Shown in pieces: positions 55,635-64,000 of a stretch of 64,000 nucleotides of DNA; position 1 is the stretch's first letter; the number at the start of each line of letters is the position of its first letter. The notes under the pieces are model-generated. The model saw only the letters and a program-made list of their open reading frames with translations. It searched no databases and was not told the DNA's origin. The stretch comes from Hyphomicrobium sp. (GTDB taxonomy: Bacteria; Pseudomonadota; Alphaproteobacteria; Rhizobiales; Hyphomicrobiaceae). The translations under genes were made by a program, and so were the position numbers. The stretch lies in the NCBI GenBank assembly GCA_021732485.1, contig JAKFUV010000003.1:1-64000 (forward strand), written 5' to 3'.

Positions 55635-56082
55635 GCGCCAACAAAAATGGTGGAGGTGAGATCACAAAGATCGAGCCGGAACCACCGCGCGCCCGGCCGG
55701 CTCGACGGAGGAGAGTCGGGTGCGCCAACAAAAATGGTGGAGGTGAGATCACAACGATCGAGCCGGAACCACCGCGCGCCCGGCTGGCTCGACGGAGGAG
55801 AGTCGGGTGCGCCAACAAAAATAGTGGAGGTGAGATCACAACGATCGAGCCGGAACCACCGCGCGCCCGGCCGGCTCGACGGAGGAGAGTCGGGCGCGCC
55901 AACAAAAATAGTGGAGGTGAGATCACAACGATCGAGCCGGAACCACCGCGCGCCCGGCTGGCTCGACGGAGGAGAGTCGGGCACGCCAACAAAAATGGTG
56001 GAGGTGAGATCACAAAGATCGAGCGGGAACCACCGCGCGCCCGGCTGGCTCGACGGAGGAGAGTCGGGTGCGCAAACAAAAA
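55635..56082. repeat. 87-bp tandem repeat array joined to the tRNA-Ala 3' end
   Basis: Units begin at 55635, 55722, 55809, 55896, 55983 and (partial) 56070, exactly 87 bp apart, about five full copies that differ at a few sites (AATGG/AATAG, CAAAG/CAACG, GGCCGG/GGCTGG). Each has the inverted arms CGAGCCGG and CCGGCTCG. Read on the minus strand each ends CTCCACCATTTTTG, the same as the last bases of tRNA-Ala plus its T-run, and contains CGGCTCGATC like the tRNA T-arm (CGGTTCGATC). Because 87 is a multiple of three, several frames stay open on both strands; I do not call a gene. Confidence 0.92.
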
Positions 56083-56158
<76 letters not shown>

Positions 56159-56264
56159 GAACCGTCAAAGCGCGTCGCTGTCTGGACCAGCGTCGCGAAG
56201 CTCGCCTGATAAGTCGTTCAGGCGCAAACTTCAAGGTCATTGTGTGCCGACGAAGACGCCGGGT

Positions 56265-56636
56265 CTATGGCTCCTCGTCGCCTTCGGTCTCAACGCCGAT
56301 GATTGTTGAAACGTCGCCGCCGGCTTCCTCTTCTTCCTCGAGGAAGGTCTCGTCGTCGGCTGCGGTCGTTTCCTCCGTTTCAACGTCGGCCAGTGCTTCT
56401 TCGCCTTCGACGGCTGGAAGCTCGGTCTCGGCATCATCGGCAACGACGATCTTCTTCGGCTTGCGAAGTGCGGCCTTTTCCTCGGCCTGAAGGGCGGCGA
56501 GAGCGGCAGGCGATGAGGCGATCACATACTTCGCACCGCAGTGCGGGCACAGGATAGGTGTCTGTTCCAAATCGTAGAACCGCTCGTCGCAGCTTTGACA
56601 GGTCCGCTTCATGCCGCGCGATTGTTTAGTCGCCAT
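56265..56636 (-). CDS. TIGR02300 family zinc-ribbon protein
   Basis: A 123-residue protein. Residues 1-45 contain CQSCDERFYDLEQTPILCPHCGAKY split across two CxxC pairs, a zinc ribbon with the FYDL stretch that names the family. Residues about 75-123 are strongly acidic (EGEEALADVETEE, FLEEEEEAGG) and probably unstructured. Such proteins are encoded next to aroA in many Rhizobiales; role unknown. The ATG at 56636 matches the family start. It is divergent from aroA. Confidence 0.9.
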   Translation of the reverse strand: MATKQSRGMKRTCQSCDERFYDLEQTPILCPHCGAKYVIASSPAALAALQAEEKAALRKPKKIVVADDAETELPAVEGEEALADVETEETTAADDETFLEEEEEAGGDVSTIIGVETEGDEEP

Positions 56637-56781
56637 ACTTGTGGCCTCGGTCAACGTGTGAAAAGAGAGCGGTTCGTCTGCCATACGCCTTAGGTGGTGT
56701 CAAAACTAATCCGGTCTGGCCAAGTCGGCTGCGTCAAATGCGGCATGGCTCCGCACTGAGAGACGTTCGACTGCATCGTGA

Positions 56782-59339
<2,558 letters not shown>

Positions 59340-59485
59340 CGCGCCACCCCGATGATGGCGGCCTGCGGGCATGTTGCATTCTGAGCATATCGATTTGAAG
59401 ATCGCCGCAACGCCTAAAGGCGTTGTCAACGAATCAGATAGCGTCGGCGTCGTCGATGTTTCACTCAGGGCGGGGGCTCTCAAAA

Positions 59486-60190
59486 ATGATTGGTCGCATC
59501 ACGACGTTCGTCGTCGGCGGACTTTGCTTGGTTACGTCGCCTCCAGCCCAGGCGGGTGATGCCGCACAGGCTTCTAATTCCAGCGGTTTTTACGTCATCG
59601 GCAGGGTCGGCTCCGCGCTGCCAATCGATCAAGACATTACATCCGAAGTCTTGGGTGAGGGCGACTACGATCCGGATGGCGGCTTCGGCTTACAGGGTGC
59701 GATCGGCAAACATCTCGGTGGTGGCTGGCGCGCGGAAGTCTCTTACACGTGGCTGCGCGGCACGGACGGGAAGGCGACGTTCGACGATTCCTTTTTTCCT
59801 GTGGAGTTAAAACTCGACGGCCGCGGCGAGTCGGACACTGTGCTTTTCAATGTTTTGAGAACGGTTGGCACGTTCGATACGTTCGTTGGCCAAGTGTCGC
59901 CGTTCGTCGGGGCCGGTATCGGCTTCTCGCACCTCGATCGCAGCGATATCACGCTGGCAGGAGCGCCGTCGGGCTTTTTGGCTGGCGACAGCACCGACAC
60001 GGTATTCGCCGCTGCGGCGCATATCGGCTTCGAGACGGAACTGGCGCCCGGCGTTACACTCTCATCGCAATGGTCGTTCCAGTACGCTGACGAAGCGCAC
60101 TTCGACAACGTCTTGTTCGGCACCGATTTGACCCGCGACGGACAGGTGCAGGTGTTGTCATTCACCGGCCTCAGGTTCGATCTGAACTGA
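59486..60190 (+). CDS. Outer-membrane beta-barrel protein
   Basis: A 234-residue protein with a signal peptide (MIGRITTFVVGGLCLVTSPPAQAG) and alternating amphipathic strands: GFYVIGRVGSALP, FGLQGAIGKHLGGGWRAEVSYTWLRG, FVGAGIGFSHLD, FAAAAHIGFETELAPGVTLSSQWSFQYAD. It ends VLSFTGLRFDLN; a terminal aromatic-rich strand with hydrophobic end is typical of outer-membrane barrels. It resembles the OmpA-like/Omp25 group of Rhizobiales. The ATG at 59486 has a GGGCGGGGG run upstream. Confidence 0.82.
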   Translation: MIGRITTFVVGGLCLVTSPPAQAGDAAQASNSSGFYVIGRVGSALPIDQDITSEVLGEGDYDPDGGFGLQGAIGKHLGGGWRAEVSYTWLRGTDGKATFDDSFFPVELKLDGRGESDTVLFNVLRTVGTFDTFVGQVSPFVGAGIGFSHLDRSDITLAGAPSGFLAGDSTDTVFAAAAHIGFETELAPGVTLSSQWSFQYADEAHFDNVLFGTDLTRDGQVQVLSFTGLRFDLN

Positions 60191-60227
60191 GCGGAGATTT
60201 CGGTATCTCAGTTCTCGAAGCGCGGCG

Positions 60228-60533
60228 TTAGCGGAAGCCTGTAAAAATTTTATTGGCGACGCAAAAATCGTGGCGCCGCAGATAATAGCAGCGATTGCGA
60301 TCGTAATAGTCGTCGGCGCCAAACGGGTCGCCGCGATACGACGAAAAGCCAAAGCCATAGCCTTGCTTTGGTCCGCGGCGCCAGTAGCCAATTCCTGGTA
60401 TTCCGCCGTAGTGAACCCTACCGACCGCTGGGTGCTTCGATGCGGCGTGACGAGCGTCTGCTGGCGGAATGAACGCAGTCATGGCCAATGTCAAAGCCAT
60501 AGCTAAAATGCAGGAGTAAAGTGATGTGTTCAT
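60228..60533 (-). CDS. Small exported Tyr/Gly/Arg-rich protein
   Basis: A 101-residue protein with a signal peptide (MNTSLYSCILAMALTLAMTAF, ending PPADA). The mature part is rich in Tyr, Gly and Arg (GYGFGFSSYRGDPF, DDYYDRNRCYYLRRHDFC), with two cysteines. It is similar in style to the protein at 28270-28584 but not clearly homologous. The ATG at 60533 has AGGTG upstream. It is convergent with the beta-barrel gene. Confidence 0.7.
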   Translation of the reverse strand: MNTSLYSCILAMALTLAMTAFIPPADARHAASKHPAVGRVHYGGIPGIGYWRRGPKQGYGFGFSSYRGDPFGADDYYDRNRCYYLRRHDFCVANKIFTGFR

Positions 60534-60696
60534 GGGACACCTGATCGACTGTCGGCCGAGCGGCCGATAAATTTTCACATTCTGCATTCTAGAGCTTTAG
60601 ACGACCAACTGCGCGACTAGATGACGACATCCTAAACGCCGCTGCTTGCCACGGCAGCCGCCTCTGGCGTCATTGAAAGTGGAACCGGCCGTGACA

Positions 60697-61102
60697 TGAC
60701 ATCTCTTGCCGAAAAGCGCTTGTTACAGCTCGCGATTTGCGTCTGTTGCGCAGTGCCGCTGGCGGGTGGGTTGCTCAAGTGGTGCAGGGTGGGCGGTGGC
60801 TTGGTCAGCCCCCAGAGGTGACGCTCGATAGTCACTTTCGCTATCTGTCCGGTCTGTTGCTCGCCATCGGGCTGGCGTTTTTGTCGACGGTTCCCCGGAT
60901 CGAAACGCACACCCGGACATTTACTGTATTGACGACCCTGGTGGCAGTCGGCGGGTGCGCGCGCATGTTGAGCATTGTCGTCGATGGTTGGCCATCGCCC
61001 TCAATGGTCTTTGCTCTGGCCATGGAACTGGGCGTCGTGCCGTGCTTATGGATTTGGCAGCGGCGCATTGCAGCGCTTTTGGCGATACGCTTTGAGCACT
61101 GA
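60697..61102 (+). pseudogene. DUF4345 membrane protein gene broken by a frameshift
   Basis: The ATG at 60697 starts MTSLAEKRLLQLAICVCC, the expected beginning of a DUF4345 protein, but this frame stops after 41 residues. The rest of the family pattern (LDSHFRYLSGLLLAIGLAFLS, VPRIETHTRTF, ARMLSIVVDGWPSPS, ALAMELGVVPCLWIWQ) is in the frame ending at 61102. The two frames would join if one G were added in the run GGGTGGG near 60772-60778. This is either a recent pseudogene or a sequencing error. Four hydrophobic segments in total. Confidence 0.75.
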
Positions 61103-61465
61103 TCGCCGCCTAGTGGATCGCTACCCGTCGATACGGCGAGAGATCTGGTCCGTTGACCGGCTGCTCGGCCCTTGCTTCGCCATCCGTCCTCCGCTAGAAC
61201 GCCGCTATTCGACGTCGCCGTCGGATTGATCAAGAGGAAGATCGGCCAGTTGGGAGTTGCGAAGCGCAGCCCCGATACTTGAACTGGCAGGGCTGCGGCC
61301 CATCACGGCGCCGGCACCGCAATTGCGGTCGATTTCAATAGCAGCCCCAGGTGACTGGTCGTCTGCATGGCATCGGCCCAACGACCAAACACAAATTTCG
61401 CTCATCAATTCGTCCCGCCCTGGCATGAAGCCAGCGGGGCCTCAACCCGTTTTGAAGGACACTGA
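61103..61465. other. Leader region of rpsA
   Basis: About 360 bases with no coding frame of note. It should hold the rpsA promoter and leader; S1 is often autoregulated through its own leader, but I cannot show a structure here. Confidence 0.4.
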
Positions 61466-63187
61466 ATGGCTGCTGAACTCAACCGAGAGATGAACCCGAG
61501 CCAAGAAGATTTCGCGGCGCTGCTGGCTGAAAGCCTCGCCAAGGACGATCTCTATGAAGGCACCGTCGTCAAAGGCAAGATCGTCGGCATTGAAAAGGAC
61601 ATGGCGATCATCGACGTCGGCCTCAAGATGGAGGGCCGCATCGCGATGAAGGAATTCGCGCTCAACGGCAAACCGTCCGAACTCAAGGTTGGCGACACGG
61701 TCGAAGTTTACCTGGAGCGCGTCGAGAATGCGCTTGGTGAGGCCGTGCTGTCGCGCGACAAGGCGCGGCGTGAAGAAAGCTGGACCCGTCTCGAGCGTCT
61801 GCACGAGAAGGGCGAGAAAGTCACCGGCGTGATCTTCAACAAGGTCAAGGGCGGCTTCACAGTCGATCTCGACGGCGCCGTAGCGTTTTTGCCGGGCTCG
61901 CAGGTCGACATTCGCCCGGTGCGAGATATCGGACCACTGATGCATCAGCCGCAGCCGTTCCAGATCCTCAAAATGGATCGTCGTCGCGGCAATATCGTCG
62001 TGTCGCGTCGCTCGGTGCTCGAAGAAAGCCGCGCCGAGCAGCGCACCGAAATCGTCGCCCGCTTGGCCGAGGGTCAGGTCATCGACGGTCTTGTCAAAAA
62101 CATCACCGACTACGGCGCATTTATCGATCTCGGCGGCATCGACGGCCTGTTGCACGTCACCGACATGGCGTGGCGCCGCGTCAATCATCCGTCTGAAATC
62201 CTCAACGTCGGCGACACCGTGAAGGTGCAGATCATCCGCATCAATCCGGAAACGCAGCGTATTTCGCTCGGCATGAAGCAACTGCAATCCGACCCGTGGT
62301 CAGCCATCGAAGCCAAGTATCCGGTCGGCGCCAAGATCAAAGGTGCCGTCACCAACATCGCTGACTACGGCGCGTTCGTTGAACTCGAGCCGGGCGTGGA
62401 AGGTCTCATCCACGTCTCGGAAATGAGCTGGACCAAGAAGAATACCCACCCCGGCAAGATCGTGTCGACCAGCCAGCAGGTCGACGTGCAAGTTCTTGAA
62501 GTCGATCCCCAGAAGCGCCGCATCTCGCTTGGCCTCAAGCAGACGCAAGACAACCCGTGGGATTCGTTCCTCACACAGCATCCGAAGGGTTCGATCGTCG
62601 AAGGTCCGATCCGTAACATCACTGAATTCGGCCTGTTCATCGGTCTCGAAAACGGCGTTGATGGCATGGTGCATCTGTCGGATCTCGATTGGCAGAAGCC
62701 GGGCGACGAAGTCATCAAGGATTATAAGAAGGGCGACACGGTCAAGGCTGTGGTGCTCGACGTCGATGGTTCGAAAGAGCGCATCTCGCTCGGCATCAAG
62801 CAATTGGCTGGAGATCCGATCGATGCCGTTGCCAAGTTCAAGAAGGGCGACGCGGTGACATGCGCCGTGACCGCTGTCCAGGATGGCGGCATCGAAGTGA
62901 AGGTGGCCGACAGCGACTTGACGGCCTTCATCAAGCGCGCCGATCTTTCGCGTGATCGTTCCGAGCAGCGTCCGGAGCGCTTCAACGTCGGCGATAAGCT
63001 CGATGCCGCGGTGCTGACGGTCGACAAGGCAGCGCGCCGTCTGACGCTTTCGGTCAAGGCGCTCGAAATCGCCGAAGAAAAGCAGGCCGTGGCGCAGTTT
63101 GGATCGTCCGACTCGGGCGCGTCGCTGGGCGACATCTTCAAAGCCGCCATCAAAAAGCGTGAAAACACCGACGACGACGCTGAGTAG
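61466..63187 (+). CDS. rpsA: 30S ribosomal protein bS1
   Basis: A 573-residue RNA-binding protein that helps mRNAs onto the 30S subunit. It contains six S1 (OB-fold) domains; clear ones are EGTVVKGKIVGIEKDMAIIDVGLK, IDGLVKNITDYGAFIDLGGIDGLLHV, IKGAVTNIADYGAFVELEPGVEGLIHV, VEGPIRNITEFGLFIGLENGVDGMVHL and a weaker one near 455-520. The start (MAAELNREMNPSQEDFAALL) has AAGGAC before ATG. It is usually directly after cmk in this order; here about 2.1 kb of unrelated genes intervene. A strong hairpin follows. Confidence 0.97.
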   Translation: MAAELNREMNPSQEDFAALLAESLAKDDLYEGTVVKGKIVGIEKDMAIIDVGLKMEGRIAMKEFALNGKPSELKVGDTVEVYLERVENALGEAVLSRDKARREESWTRLERLHEKGEKVTGVIFNKVKGGFTVDLDGAVAFLPGSQVDIRPVRDIGPLMHQPQPFQILKMDRRRGNIVVSRRSVLEESRAEQRTEIVARLAEGQVIDGLVKNITDYGAFIDLGGIDGLLHVTDMAWRRVNHPSEILNVGDTVKVQIIRINPETQRISLGMKQLQSDPWSAIEAKYPVGAKIKGAVTNIADYGAFVELEPGVEGLIHVSEMSWTKKNTHPGKIVSTSQQVDVQVLEVDPQKRRISLGLKQTQDNPWDSFLTQHPKGSIVEGPIRNITEFGLFIGLENGVDGMVHLSDLDWQKPGDEVIKDYKKGDTVKAVVLDVDGSKERISLGIKQLAGDPIDAVAKFKKGDAVTCAVTAVQDGGIEVKVADSDLTAFIKRADLSRDRSEQRPERFNVGDKLDAAVLTVDKAARRLTLSVKALEIAEEKQAVAQFGSSDSGASLGDIFKAAIKKRENTDDDAE

Positions 63188-63215
63188 GCGGTCGGCTAAA
63201 GACATGATGCATCTC

Positions 63216-63256
63216 CAGCAACGCGCGGCGGATATTCGCCGCGCGTTGCTGCATTT
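63216..63256 (+). terminator. Strong hairpin after rpsA, probable terminator
   Basis: Fifteen-base arms CAGCAACGCGCGGCG (63216-63230) and CGCCGCGCGTTGCTG (63237-63251) pair perfectly around GATATT. Only CATTT follows, so termination may be partial. Confidence 0.7.
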
Positions 63257-63379
63257 CGGCGGGCGACACCAGTCCTCGGTTGCTGCTGGCCTAAACCTTG
63301 CCTAACCTCTGAGCTATCACGTCATTTCTAGGTCACACCGTCGTCTCGGATGGGGCCATTTCTGGAGTGCGATACCCCC

Positions 63380-64000
63380 ATGCTCGAAACTGAAACAGTG
63401 CTCGATCGCCGCCGCCTGAGACGCTCTGTGTCGATCTGGCGCGCCGTCGGCATCGCTGGTCTCTCATTGGCGCTCGGGTTGGCCCTGTTCGGCGGTGAAA
63501 AATTCGGCTCGCTCAGCGGTGAAAAACAGATTGCCCGCGTGGCCATTGAGGGCACAATCACCGAAGATCGTGAGCAGATCAAAATGTTGAAGGAGATCGC
63601 CGAGGACGACAAAGTCGCCGGCGTTTTGCTTTACGTAAACAGCCCGGGCGGCACGACAACAGGCGGCGAAGCTCTGTACGAAGCTCTGCGCTCAATCGAG
63701 AAGAAAAAGCCGCTCGTGGCGCAGTTCGGTACAGTGGCAGCGTCGGCGGGGTACATCGTCGGACTTGCCAGCGATCACATTGTCGCGCGCGGCAACTCGA
63801 TCACCGGTTCGGTCGGCGTGATCGTGCAATGGCCCGAAGTCGTGCAGCTTCTCGATAAGATCGGTGTCAAGGTCAACGAAATCAAAAGTGGTGCGTTGAA
63901 GGCAACACCCTCACCGTTCGAAACGCTCGACGAAGGCGGCCGCAAGGTTGCCGAAGGCATGGTGAACGATGGCTTCAAATGGTTCCTCGGCCTCGTCGAG
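63380..64000 (+). CDS. sppA: Signal peptide peptidase SppA (runs off window)
   Basis: The first 207 residues of a membrane-anchored S49 protease that clears cleaved signal peptides. A membrane helix lies at about 20-40 (VGIAGLSLALGLALFGG). The catalytic Ser is in TVAASAGYIVG and the Lys in KSGALKATPSPF, the expected dyad. VNSPGGTTTGGEALYEAL is conserved. The short form without a second repeat (SppA of the 36K type) is likely. It follows rpsA by 193 bp with a terminator-like hairpin between them, as usual in Rhizobiales. Confidence 0.93.
   Translation, partial: MLETETVLDRRRLRRSVSIWRAVGIAGLSLALGLALFGGEKFGSLSGEKQIARVAIEGTITEDREQIKMLKEIAEDDKVAGVLLYVNSPGGTTTGGEALYEALRSIEKKKPLVAQFGTVAASAGYIVGLASDHIVARGNSITGSVGVIVQWPEVVQLLDKIGVKVNEIKSGALKATPSPFETLDEGGRKVAEGMVNDGFKWFLGLVE

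Noticed and set aside
55635-56082. Possible CRISPR array
   Set aside because: The units are contiguous copies with scattered changes, not short repeats separated by unique spacers, and no cas gene is near.
62300-63205. 301-codon frame opposite rpsA
   Set aside because: It is a shadow of the repeated S1 domains and has no family of its own.

Overview
The window reads as chromosome of an alphaproteobacterium of the order Hyphomicrobiales (Rhizobiales), most likely a Hyphomicrobium-like methylotroph. Grounds: the gene order rnd-lptC/A-lptB-rpoN-hpf-ptsN, the block TIGR02300-aroA-cmk-rpsA-sppA, the hsp20-DUF1150 pair, a class II EPSP synthase, an Irr-type iron box in front of mbfA, dispersed palindromic repeats of the kind common in this order, PHA-storage genes, and a free-standing pqqA. 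The genus is inference; the order is well supported. Base composition is moderately GC-rich and even, and I see no large foreign island.

Layout. 1-0.1 kb: tail of an IS481-type transposase and its terminal repeats, 17 bp from tRNA-Arg(CCG). 0.4-12.2 kb: a small exported protein, polA, a DUF1993 protein, mgtC-like, phaZ, infA, a cold-shock gene, an M15-type peptidase, two small envelope proteins and lepA. 12.4-20 kb: a phasin-like gene, a SulP transporter, a fatty-acid-hydroxylase-type membrane enzyme, mbfA with an Irr box, an MltB-type lytic transglycosylase and an NDH-2. 20-25 kb: the translation cluster rpmI, rplT, pheS, small gene, pheT (minus strand). 25-33.9 kb: a glutamate-synthase-like flavoprotein, small exported proteins, a long CoA-transferase, a cNMP-binding protein, infC (probable ATC start), a DXD glycosyltransferase-like protein and a hydrolase. 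33.8-38.2 kb: an Ala/Pro-rich exported protein, an SDR-type protein overlapping queG, and a GST. 38.3-46.4 kb: uppP, then the minus-strand LPS-export/sigma-54 block, and tRNA-Leu(CAG). 46.5-53.2 kb: an NDUFA9-like protein, DUF1150, hsp20 with a likely RpoH promoter and RNA thermometer, an exported protein, orphan pqqA, uup and a DUF3089 protein. 53.2-56.2 kb: ybdD-cstA, then an 87-bp tandem array running into tRNA-Ala(GGC). 56.3-64 kb: TIGR02300, aroA, cmk with a membrane extension, a beta-barrel protein, a frameshifted DUF4345 gene, rpsA and the start of sppA.

How the genes work together. Most are housekeeping: translation (infA, infC, lepA, rpmI, rplT, pheST, rpsA, hpf, three tRNAs, queG), replication (polA), and envelope building (uppP, lptB, an LptC-LptA-LptA fusion, lytic transglycosylase, sppA). 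phaZ, a phasin-like protein and a CoA-transferase fit a polyhydroxyalkanoate and acyl-CoA economy. mbfA with its Irr box exports iron. pqqA supplies the peptide precursor of PQQ, the cofactor of methanol dehydrogenases.

The unusual points are the lone pqqA, the tRNA-Ala-derived 87-bp minisatellite, the three-part Lpt fusion, the membrane-extended cytidylate kinase fused by ATGA overlap to aroA, the likely ATC start of infC, and the thermometer in front of hsp20. I did not find a convincing wholly new multi-gene system: no defence island, CRISPR array, prophage or biosynthetic cluster is visible.
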